From: Holosporales bacterium
Lineage (GTDB): Bacteria; Pseudomonadota; Alphaproteobacteria; Caedimonadales; UBA9215
Assembly: GCA_003503995.1 (NCBI GenBank)
Contig: DOCA01000026.1
Span: 1 to 6,631, forward strand
Length of the DNA stretch: 6,631 bases
Direction of reading: 5' to 3'
This document shows, in pieces, positions 1 to 5,942 of the stretch. The notes below the pieces were generated by a model, which was not told the origin of the DNA, made no database searches, and saw nothing but the letters and a program-made list of their open reading frames with translations. Every line of letters starts with the position of its first letter. The first letter of the stretch is position 1. The position numbers and the translations under genes are program-made.

Positions 1-1139
1 CCCCATTCAAATTCCCCTTGATCGGCTTGGTGCTTTTCCATCAAGATTTTCAAAAGAGTTGACTTTCCAATGCCGTTTGGACCGATAAGCGCTAGCTTTT
101 CCCCCCGTTGGAGCTCAAAAGAAACCTTGTTAAGAACTTGTTTTTCTTCAAAAGCTTTTGCAATATTACGCACTTTTAAAACTGTTTTTCCAGAAGGGCG
201 CTCTATCTTGAAATTAAACCCAGGAGAAATGCGAGAGGTTTCTTTGACTTCAGCAACTTCGATTTTCTCAATCATGCGCATGCGTGATTGGGCTTGTTTT
301 GCTTTTGAAGCTTTTGCCTTAAAACGATCCACAAAACTTTGCATCTTTGCAATTTTGCGCTCAGCACTAAGCTTTTCATGCTCTCGTTGCTCACCCAGGG
401 CATTCTTTTGATGGACGAATTTATCATAATTTCCTGTAAAAGGAGCAATCTCACCATAATCAATATCAAGAATGTGCGTTGAAAGATTATTCAAAAAGTC
501 CTGATCGTGCGAAATAAAAACAAGGAGGCCTTTAAATTCCTCGATCAAATATTGTTCAAGCCATGCGATAGAGCGAATGTCCAAGTGGTTGGTTGGCTCA
601 TCAAGTAAAAGCACATCAGGTTGATTAAAAAGCGCTTGGGCAAGAAGGACTCTTAATTTATAACCACCAGATAATGTACTTAAAGGATCAAGATGAACAG
701 CCTCTGGAATTCCAAGGCCTTCTAAGAGTTCGGCTGCAAAGGTTTCTGCGACATATCCGTCATGGTGCATGATAATTTCCTCAAGCTCACCAAGACGACA
801 ACCTGTTTCATCATTCCAGATATCATCCTCAAGAAGTTTTTCTTTTTCGCAAAGAGCTTCAAAAAGAGGGGGTTTACCACGAATGATAGCATCAATAATT
901 CGATCGCCCTCATAGTTGGCCAAGTCTTGCTTAAGCCACCCAACAACGGCGCCACGTTGAATAATGATATCACCTAAGGTTGGTTGGTCTTCGCCACCTA
1001 AAAGTTTAAGGAAAGTTGATTTTCCGGCACCATTGGCACCGATTAAACCATAACGATTTCCTTTATTTAGGTTTAAAGTGACGTCATCAAATAAAAGGCG
1101 CACACCAAAGGCCATGGATAAGTTTTGAATTGCAATCAT
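1..1139 (-). CDS. ybiT: ABC-F family ATPase, YbiT-type (3' end outside the window)
   Basis: Partial gene: 379 complete codons from an ATG at 1139 down to the window edge. ABC-F proteins are soluble twin-ATPase factors that bind the ribosomal E site and act on translation; they are not transporters. Visible in order: first Walker A GANGAGKST (34-42), signature LSGGYKLR (156-163), Walker B with DEPTNHLD (180-187), H-loop SHD (210-212), a charged interdomain linker (about 240-305), and the second Walker A GPNGIGKST (353-361). The opening NRYGLIGANG, the stretch around LDIDYGE and the linker MQSFVDRFKAKASK resemble E. coli YbiT (about 530 aa) as I remember it, so roughly 150 residues are missing, including the second signature and Walker B. 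The assignment to the ABC-F family is firm; the YbiT subgroup is inferred. No clear Shine-Dalgarno precedes the ATG, but no in-frame ATG, GTG or TTG lies between it and an upstream stop. Transcribed divergently from the next gene. Confidence 0.9.
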   Translation of the reverse strand, partial: MIAIQNLSMAFGVRLLFDDVTLNLNKGNRYGLIGANGAGKSTFLKLLGGEDQPTLGDIIIQRGAVVGWLKQDLANYEGDRIIDAIIRGKPPLFEALCEKEKLLEDDIWNDETGCRLGELEEIIMHHDGYVAETFAAELLEGLGIPEAVHLDPLSTLSGGYKLRVLLAQALFNQPDVLLLDEPTNHLDIRSIAWLEQYLIEEFKGLLVFISHDQDFLNNLSTHILDIDYGEIAPFTGNYDKFVHQKNALGEQREHEKLSAERKIAKMQSFVDRFKAKASKAKQAQSRMRMIEKIEVAEVKETSRISPGFNFKIERPSGKTVLKVRNIAKAFEEKQVLNKVSFELQRGEKLALIGPNGIGKSTLLKILMEKHQADQGEFEW

Positions 1140-1264
1140 GAAAAAATAGCTTTTTTGAGGATTAAATTCCGATAAGATAACATTTTTTGATGGAAAAAGC
1201 TATTGTTCTTCTGGCTAAAAGAGCGTAAAAGTGGAGTGTCTAGTTGCGTTGGAGATTTTTTGAG
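1140..1264. promoter_or_regulatory. Divergent intergenic region with spaced inverted repeat
   Basis: This 125-bp gap separates the divergent ABC-F gene and the small exported-protein gene, so both promoters should lie here. Perfect 11-bp inverted arms sit at 1145-1155 (AATAGCTTTTT) and 1194-1204 (AAAAAGCTATT), 38 bp apart. For the plus strand a weak sigma-70-like pair is TTGTTC (1203-1208), 17 bp, TAAAAG (1226-1231). It would place the transcript start near 1238, which favours the ATG at 1265 over a TTG at 1244. No convincing minus-strand promoter could be picked. The arms are A/T-rich, so an operator role is only a possibility. Confidence 0.35.
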
Positions 1265-1669
1265 ATGATATCAATGAGATTTAAGATAATTGCTTTGTTT
1301 GCCATTGCGTTAAATAGTGTCTGCTTTGATTGTAATGTTGCCCAAGCAACAGATCAAGATACAGCTTATGTACAAATTCTCTCTGACGTTCCTTTGGCGC
1401 CTGGCTTGAGTCTTGATGAAGAATCCGAAGTGGTTTTTGATGTGCCTGAGGGAAAAATAGTTGAAGTCAGTGCGTTTGGCGCAGCAGATTTAGCGGAAAC
1501 TCAAACCTTTTATAAAGAGTCTTTAGAAGCTCTAGGGTGGCAGTCTGTGCCCAGAAAGGAATGGTCTTATAAAAGAGATGAAGAATTCCTTGAAATTTCC
1601 TTTGATGACGGTGAAAATGATTTACAGGTGAAATTTCGTCTCATGCCCTCATCGGCTTGTTCAAAGTAA
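1265..1669 (+). CDS. Small exported protein of unknown function
   Basis: A 134-aa protein with a Sec-type signal peptide: short n-region with R5 and K7, a hydrophobic stretch about 8-21, and an Ala-X-Ala cleavage site AQA|TD after residue 28. C20 does not sit in a proper lipobox (preceded by NSV), so a periplasmic protein is likelier than a lipoprotein. The acidic mature part is about 106 aa and contains DVPLAPGL (41-48), FDVPEGKIVE (58-67) and FYKESLEALGW (82-92), followed by alternating charged and hydrophobic strands. I recall similar small proteins with a helix ending in LGW in other alphaproteobacteria, but know no function. The ATG at 1265 has GGAG at 1251-1254. A TTG at 1244 with its own GGAG at 1233-1236 is a real alternative and would add seven residues (MRWRFFE) to the signal n-region. 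It ends 37 bp before acs with no terminator between, so co-transcription with acs is plausible. Confidence 0.75.
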   Translation: MISMRFKIIALFAIALNSVCFDCNVAQATDQDTAYVQILSDVPLAPGLSLDEESEVVFDVPEGKIVEVSAFGAADLAETQTFYKESLEALGWQSVPRKEWSYKRDEEFLEISFDDGENDLQVKFRLMPSSACSK

Positions 1670-1706
1670 CCATTACAAAAAAAACAGGAAGGCAACTTTA
1701 TACACG

Positions 1707-3683
1707 ATGTCGGCACAAAAAAAACAACATGATGCCCTTTACCCCGTTTCAAAGAGCCCTGCTCTTAAACCACACATTACGGCAAAGCAGTATGAAACTC
1801 TCTACAAACAATCTATAAAAGATCCCACGACTTTTTGGTCTAAACAAGCCCGAATCATTGATTGGATTAAACCTTTCACTATTGTGAAAAATACTTCTTT
1901 TAAAGAAGAGGATTTTCATATTCGTTGGTTTTCTGATGGCATGTTAAATGTTTGTGCAAATTGTGTGGATCGCCATTTGCCTCAGAGAAAAGATAAGACT
2001 GCCTATATATTTGAAGGCAATGAACCTGGAGACGTAAGACATATTTCTTACCAAGATCTTTATGAACATGTCTGTCGTTTTGCTAATGTGTTAAAGCAAC
2101 ATAAAGTTCAAAAAGGGGGTGTTGTCACCCTTTATATGCCTATGATTCCTGAAGCCATCTATGCGATGTTGGCTTGCGCTCGTATTGGGGCTATTCACTC
2201 TGTGGTTTTTGGTGGTTTTTCTGCAAGCGCTTTAGCTGGGCGTTTAGATGATTGTGAATCAAAAGTAGTTATTACGGCCGATGGGGCGCAAAGAGGCGCA
2301 AAAACCATCCCCTTAAAAGACACTGTTGATTTGGCGCTAACACAAACAGAGAAAAAAACCGTTGAAACGGTAATCACTGTGAAGCATACAGGGGCAACCT
2401 GTCCCATGAAAGAAGGCCGTGATTATTGGCTCCATGAAGAAGTGCGACATGTTAATACAGAGTGCCCTTATGAGGAAATGAATGCAGAAGACCCTTTATT
2501 TATTCTTTATACTTCGGGTTCTACCGGAAAACCCAAGGGGGTTTTACATACCAGTGGTGGGTATTTGGTTTATGCGGCGCTGACACATAAATACGTTTTT
2601 GATTATCACGAAGAAGATATTTATTGGTGTACGGCAGACGTGGGTTGGATTACAGGACACTCTTATGTGGTTTATGGTCCTTTAGCAAATGGAGCAACTT
2701 CTCTTATTTTTGAAGGGGTTCCAACTTATCCAGATGCTGCTCGGTATTGGGATGTTGTTGATCAACATAAAGTTTCTATTTTTTACACGGCGCCAACGGC
2801 CATTCGCTCTCTTATGAGCAAAGGCGATGCCTTCGCGACCAAAACAAAGCACCCAACCTTACGTGTTTTAGGATCCGTTGGAGAGCCATTAAATCCAGAA
2901 GCATGGCAGTGGTATTACAACCTTATTGGCCAAAAAAAGTGTCCCGTTGTCGATACTTGGTGGCAAACGGAAACGGGTGGTATTTTATTAACACCCTTGC
3001 CAGGTGCGATGGATTTAAAACCAGGGTCCGTTTCGAAGCCTTTCTTTGGGATACAGCCAGAGCTCCTTAATGAAAAAGGCCAAGCTATAAAAAGAACTGG
3101 CATGGGAAGCCTTGTCATGAAAGACTCTTGGCCAGGGCAAATGCGAGGGGTTTATAATGATCCCGAACGTTTTTTTAAAACCTATTTTTCAAAGTTTAAA
3201 GGTTACTATTCATCGGAAGATGGCGCACGTCGTGATAAAGATGGTTATTACTGGATTACGGGGCGTATGGATGACATCATCAATATTTCTGGCCACCGCG
3301 TTGGCACGGCTGAAGTTGAAGCTGCCATCAACACTCACTCCCAGGTTGCTGAAAGCGCTGTTGTTGGGATTCCTCACTCTATTAAAGGAGAGGGCCTTTT
3401 TGCTTTTGTGATCTTAAAATCCGGCGAGGACGTGCTGTATGTTTTTAAGGATGAAGTCCTACAAACCATAGGAAAAAACATTGGTTCTTTTGCAAAGCCA
3501 GAGTATATTGTGATTGTACCAGGTCTTCCTAAAACAAGATCAGGGAAAATTATGCGCCGTCTTTTGCGTAAAATTGCAGCAGGGCAAGTCGCAGAGATTG
3601 GCGATGTTTCTACTTTGGCAGACCCGCGTATTGTGGATAAAATTTCTGAAATTGTTGTTAGAACTTTCAAAGAAAACACTTAA
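1707..3683 (+). CDS. acs: Acetyl-CoA synthetase (AMP-forming)
   Basis: A 658-aa cytoplasmic enzyme, close to the usual 650, that activates acetate with ATP to acetyl-AMP and then acetyl-CoA. The N-terminal ACS region (to about 90) is followed by the adenylation domain: phosphate-binding loop YTSGSTGKPKG (268-278), ADVGWITGHSY (310-320), GSVGEPLNPEAW (389-400), and WWQTETGG (418-425), whose tryptophan limits the acyl pocket to acetate. Next come the hinge GRMDD (519-523) and the C-terminal lid with SGHRVGTAEVE (528-538). PKTRSGK ends at K614, the catalytic lysine that protein acetyltransferases modify in other bacteria. The CoA-site segment reads ADGAQRGAK (191-199). One oddity: the ribose-binding aspartate motif reads SEDGA (503-507), where E. 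coli Acs has SGDGA. The ATG at 1707 follows AGGAAGG (1686-1692) at a rather long 14-nt spacing. The gene is complete, and two hairpins lie just downstream. Confidence 0.97.
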   Translation: MSAQKKQHDALYPVSKSPALKPHITAKQYETLYKQSIKDPTTFWSKQARIIDWIKPFTIVKNTSFKEEDFHIRWFSDGMLNVCANCVDRHLPQRKDKTAYIFEGNEPGDVRHISYQDLYEHVCRFANVLKQHKVQKGGVVTLYMPMIPEAIYAMLACARIGAIHSVVFGGFSASALAGRLDDCESKVVITADGAQRGAKTIPLKDTVDLALTQTEKKTVETVITVKHTGATCPMKEGRDYWLHEEVRHVNTECPYEEMNAEDPLFILYTSGSTGKPKGVLHTSGGYLVYAALTHKYVFDYHEEDIYWCTADVGWITGHSYVVYGPLANGATSLIFEGVPTYPDAARYWDVVDQHKVSIFYTAPTAIRSLMSKGDAFATKTKHPTLRVLGSVGEPLNPEAWQWYYNLIGQKKCPVVDTWWQTETGGILLTPLPGAMDLKPGSVSKPFFGIQPELLNEKGQAIKRTGMGSLVMKDSWPGQMRGVYNDPERFFKTYFSKFKGYYSSEDGARRDKDGYYWITGRMDDIINISGHRVGTAEVEAAINTHSQVAESAVVGIPHSIKGEGLFAFVILKSGEDVLYVFKDEVLQTIGKNIGSFAKPEYIVIVPGLPKTRSGKIMRRLLRKIAAGQVAEIGDVSTLADPRIVDKISEIVVRTFKENT

Positions 3684-3704
3684 AAGCCTATTTTTTGTAG
3701 GAAC

Positions 3705-3719
3705 GTCTTCCAAGAAGAC
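3705..3719 (+). terminator. Hairpin 1 after acs (6-bp stem)
   Basis: GTCTTC and GAAGAC pair perfectly around a 3-nt loop, starting 21 nt after the acs stop codon. No T-tract follows on either strand, so this is not a standard intrinsic terminator. It may protect the 3' end of the acs mRNA or work together with the next hairpin. Confidence 0.4.
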
Positions 3720-3720
3720 C

Positions 3721-3744
3721 TGGGGTATGTAACCAAATACCCCA
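3721..3744 (+). terminator. Hairpin 2 after acs (8-bp stem)
   Basis: TGGGGTAT (3721-3728) and ATACCCCA (3737-3744) form a perfect 8-bp stem with an 8-nt loop, one base after hairpin 1. The stem has four consecutive G:C pairs. It is followed by AGCCCATCG rather than a run of T, so termination without a U-tract or mRNA 3'-end stabilisation is inferred, not shown. Confidence 0.45.
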
Positions 3745-3934
3745 AGCCCATCGTTTGATGAATAAGGCGGCTCTAAAAAGCTCTAAATGTTATCCAATGC
3801 GCCTAAACTATAAGACAGACATAATTGTCGGTCGCCTCTTTCTAACTGGAACGATCTTGAATCGCCTATGAGTCTTTTATGACAGATAACTTTTTGACTC
3901 TCCAATGGTAATGCTGCAAGGTCACATTGAAGAA

Positions 3935-3963
3935 TTTACACGTTGACATCTAGGGCGTATAAT
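3935..3963 (+). promoter_or_regulatory. Sigma-70 promoter for cpoB-tilS(-ftsH)
   Basis: TTTACA (3935-3940), a 17-bp spacer and a perfect TATAAT (3958-3963) form a near-consensus housekeeping promoter. Transcription should start near 3970, giving a 5' leader of about 35 nt before the cpoB ATG at 4005. It is the best promoter in the window and suggests this gene block is transcribed independently of acs. Confidence 0.75.
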
Positions 3964-3972
3964 CGTTTTAAT
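3943..3972 (+). promoter_or_regulatory. Possible second, staggered promoter
   Basis: A perfect TTGACA (3943-3948) lies in the spacer of the preceding promoter. With an 18-bp spacer it pairs with TTTAAT (3967-3972), five of six consensus bases. This would be an overlapping promoter shifted by 8-9 bp. It may be real or a chance match in AT-rich DNA. Confidence 0.4.
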
Positions 3973-4004
3973 AAATCTTTTCTATAATTTTTTAGGGTGT
4001 GCCC

Positions 4005-4607
4005 ATGCGATACTGTCTTGTTCTTTTTTTAATTTTTATGGGGTTCCCTCTTGGGGTGAAAAGCTCACTGTCCACAGATACGGTCCAAGAGGTCGCTCTT
4101 GCTCCTCTTGTTGAGTCGCCTAGTGGTGAGCAAAGTCAAGAAGGAACCATGGATGGAACGCCAGAACCTGTTTTGCCTCCCGAGTACGAGCTTTATGAAC
4201 AAGGTCGTCATTATTTAACGCAGCAACGTATAGATTTAGCTCAAAAAGCTTTTGAGGAAATTGTTGAAAAATATCAAGGAACCTCCGAAGCTATTTTAGC
4301 GCGATTTTGGCTTGGGGAGTTTATGCTAAAATCAAACAATTACTCAGGGGCGACCATTGCTTTTGGACAAGCCTATGGCGCGCTTAAGAAAGCTCAAAAG
4401 CAAAAAGAGTTTTCCCAAGATAAGTTCCATGGGGAGCATGATCGGTTGCCTGAAATTTTGGCCAAACTGGCTTATTCTCTTAAGATGATTAATAAGCGCG
4501 GTGACGCTTGCATTACCCTTCGCCAAATTAATAAAGATTATGAAACACGTTCGGCGACCCTAGATTGGTATACAGCAAAGTTATCTAAAGAGCTTAAATG
4601 TCGTTAA
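4005..4607 (+). CDS. cpoB: Short CpoB/YbgF-like periplasmic TPR protein
   Basis: A 200-aa protein. In E. coli, CpoB links the Tol-Pal complex to peptidoglycan synthesis at the division site. The signal-like N-terminus has a hydrophobic core LVLFLIFMGFPLGV (5-18), with the cleavage site uncertain, near 20-24. A low-complexity acidic and proline-rich linker (about 25-60) follows. The TPR part then starts at YELYEQGRHYL (61-71): repeat 1 about 61-94, repeat 2 about 98-130 (ARFWLGEFMLKSNNYSGA), a charged spacer about 128-147, and repeat 3 about 148-181 (LAYSLKMINKRGDACITL). This matches the YbgF C-terminal domain, but the coiled-coil trimerisation segment expected before it is absent, making the protein clearly shorter than usual. 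The ATG at 4005 has AGGG at 3994-3997 (7-nt spacing); an in-frame GTG at 3999 is too close to it. Neighbours tilS and ftsH support the name. Other exported TPR proteins cannot be ruled out. Confidence 0.8.
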   Translation: MRYCLVLFLIFMGFPLGVKSSLSTDTVQEVALAPLVESPSGEQSQEGTMDGTPEPVLPPEYELYEQGRHYLTQQRIDLAQKAFEEIVEKYQGTSEAILARFWLGEFMLKSNNYSGATIAFGQAYGALKKAQKQKEFSQDKFHGEHDRLPEILAKLAYSLKMINKRGDACITLRQINKDYETRSATLDWYTAKLSKELKCR

Positions 4608-5878
4608 AAGGGATTACACCTCAGGATTTTGAAAACCTGCTCCATGAGGCAGGTTTTTCTCATTGTGGTTCTTCTGGCAATTTGAAAATTGCCGTTGCGG
4701 TTTCAGGAGGAGCAGACAGTTTGGCACTGACTTTTTTATTAAAGGCGTGGGTGCAGAATCACGGAGGGCAGCTTGTTGCCTTAACCGTTGATCATGGGTT
4801 GCGCCTTCAGTCTACTCAAGAAGCAAAGCATTTGCAGGAGTTGTTGCAAGTTCAGGGAGTTGAACATCATATCTTAACATGGCAAGGAGAAAAACCTTCA
4901 ACAGCCCTCCAAGAAAAAGCCCGTGAAAAACGTTATGACCTCTTGAAGGCATGGTGCCTTGAGCAGGGGTATCAGTTTTTATTTTTAGGTCACCATCAAG
5001 GAGATCAAAGCGAAACCTATTGTATGCGCCTTCGACAAAATAGTGGCTTGTTGGGTCTTGCTTGTATGCGCGCTCTTTCAAAATATCAAACCCTTACCCT
5101 TGTGCGACCTTTTTTGGGAGTGACAAAAGATCAACTGCAAGAAACTTTAAAGCAACTCAAAATAGAATGGGTGGAAGACCCGAGTAATCAGAATACGGCT
5201 TTTGAACGTGTGTTTTGGCGAAAAACTCTGGAGAAGACCACGCTGTCTCTTGAGCTTTATCAGCGTGTTAGAAAAGCTTATGAAAGTTGGATTATGCGTT
5301 ACCTTGAAGCTTATGCTCAAGTATCTGACTTCGGATATGTGCACCTTGATCGAGAGGCTTTTTCTCAATTGCCTGAAAGTTTTCAAGGGGTTTTGTTATC
5401 TTTTCTTTTGCAAGCCTATGGTGTTGGACGTTACCCGCTCTCTTCTCATAGTCTTAAAGGTCTTTTAGAGAAAATAAGAAGTCCAAATTTTTCAGCCGTT
5501 ACGGCTCAAGGTATGAGAATTTCAAGAAACAAAAAAGACCTTATGATAATTCGGGAGTACCGCGCTATTCAAGATGAAAAAGAGGTCTTAGGTAAGCCTT
5601 TTATTTGGGATAAACGTTTCCTTATTATACCTCCGAAAAATTTGAGGGGAGTTATAAAATGTATTGGCGAAAAGGGGTGGTTGCAATTACTCAACATTAA
5701 TCCAGCTCTCAAAAACCTTGATCTGCCCCGTGCCGTTCTTTGGTCATTGCCGTCTTTATGGATTGAAGACGGAAAGAAAGTTCATCCGAGTCTTAATGCC
5801 ATTGTGGAAAATCTACAACCTATGAATGGTCTTTGTGAGGATAAAATGTTTGTTTTTAAATCAAAACGCCCTTTCTAA
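4598..5878 (+). CDS. tilS: tRNA(Ile)-lysidine synthetase
   Basis: A 426-aa enzyme of usual length that uses ATP and lysine to convert C34 of the CAU-anticodon tRNA-Ile to lysidine, so that it reads AUA. Visible: an N-terminal helix (ITPQDFENLLHEAGF) typical of alphaproteobacterial forms, the PP-loop SGGADS (36-41), VDHGLR (64-69), GHHQGDQSET (131-140), MRLRQNSGLLGLACM (143-157), RPFLGVTK (170-177) and WVEDPSN (191-197). A diverged C-terminal region ends with the LPSLWIEDGKKVHP block (384-397). One oddity: the usual HHxDDQxET motif has G135 in place of the first aspartate. The start overlaps the last 10 bases of cpoB (ATG at 4598, cpoB stop 4605-4607), indicating translational coupling; AAAGAG just upstream is at best a weak ribosome site. 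A terminator-like hairpin lies inside codons 12-20. Confidence 0.95.
   Translation: MSLKGITPQDFENLLHEAGFSHCGSSGNLKIAVAVSGGADSLALTFLLKAWVQNHGGQLVALTVDHGLRLQSTQEAKHLQELLQVQGVEHHILTWQGEKPSTALQEKAREKRYDLLKAWCLEQGYQFLFLGHHQGDQSETYCMRLRQNSGLLGLACMRALSKYQTLTLVRPFLGVTKDQLQETLKQLKIEWVEDPSNQNTAFERVFWRKTLEKTTLSLELYQRVRKAYESWIMRYLEAYAQVSDFGYVHLDREAFSQLPESFQGVLLSFLLQAYGVGRYPLSSHSLKGLLEKIRSPNFSAVTAQGMRISRNKKDLMIIREYRAIQDEKEVLGKPFIWDKRFLIIPPKNLRGVIKCIGEKGWLQLLNINPALKNLDLPRAVLWSLPSLWIEDGKKVHPSLNAIVENLQPMNGLCEDKMFVFKSKRPF
4632..4658 (+). terminator. Terminator-like hairpin with T-tract inside the start of tilS
   Basis: AAAACCTGC (4632-4640) and GCAGGTTTT (4649-4657) form a perfect 9-bp stem around an 8-nt loop (TCCATGAG). 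The distal arm runs straight into TTTTT then CTC. GC core, flanking A-tract and T-tract give the layout of an intrinsic terminator. It begins 24 nt after the cpoB stop and overlaps codons 12-20 of tilS. It may end part of the cpoB transcripts and attenuate tilS-ftsH. Ribosomes translating tilS by coupling would tend to suppress it. The function is inferred from shape alone. Confidence 0.5.
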
Positions 5879-5927
5879 GCTTTCCTTTTTTCTCATAATC
5901 CTTAATAATATCCCTAACGACAGCTAA

Positions 5928-5932
5928 AAGGA
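5928..5932 (+). promoter_or_regulatory. Ribosome binding site fixing the GTG start of ftsH
   Basis: AAGGA lies 10 nt before the GTG at 5943. An in-frame TAA at 5925-5927 rules out any earlier start, and the next candidate (a TTG at codon 10) would cut into the first membrane segment, so GTG is the start. Confidence 0.7.
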
Positions 5933-5942
5933 TTTTGAACCA

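Larger units (their letters stand above)
3684..4004. other. Non-coding gap between acs and cpoB
   Basis: This gap of about 320 bp has no credible coding frame: all frames are broken by stops, and the short open stretches lack start signals. Its left end holds two hairpins (3705-3719 and 3721-3744) and its right end a promoter (3935-3963). Between them I see only weak structure: a 4-bp stem CATC/GATG (3749-3760), a direct repeat GCTCTAAA at 3770-3777 and 3780-3787, and three CGCCT copies (3800, 3833, 3863). I found no tRNA-like T-loop or cloverleaf. In many alphaproteobacteria pal would be the gene immediately upstream of cpoB; I see no remnant of it here. Confidence 0.7.

Noticed and set aside
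762..977. Plus-strand open frame of 71 codons inside the ABC-F gene
   Set aside because: It is antisense to a well-conserved ABC-F coding region; its composition looks like a reverse-strand shadow.
1244..1264. TTG start that would lengthen the small exported protein by seven residues
   Set aside because: It has a plausible GGAG, but the ATG at 1265 also has one and gives a more typical signal peptide; kept only as an alternative.
2117..2130. GGGTG/CACCC hairpin inside acs
   Set aside because: A 5-bp stem within conserved coding sequence, with no T-tract and no junction nearby.
3374..3679. Minus-strand open frame of 101 codons opposite the end of acs
   Set aside because: It lies wholly antisense to the conserved acs C-terminal domain, has no recognisable protein features and is explained by acs codon usage.
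3760..3860. Possible tRNA or small structured RNA in the gap
   Set aside because: No T-loop GTTCRA motif, no 7-bp acceptor pairing and no strong long-range stem could be found by eye.
3765..3867. Direct repeat GCTCTAAA (two copies) and three CGCCT copies in the acs-cpoB gap
   Set aside because: The units are short, irregularly spaced and easily due to chance; there is no array, flanking duplication or mobile-element feature.
3983..3988. Second perfect TATAAT just upstream of cpoB
   Set aside because: No acceptable -35 lies 16-18 bp upstream, and a start from it would begin within the cpoB ribosome binding site.
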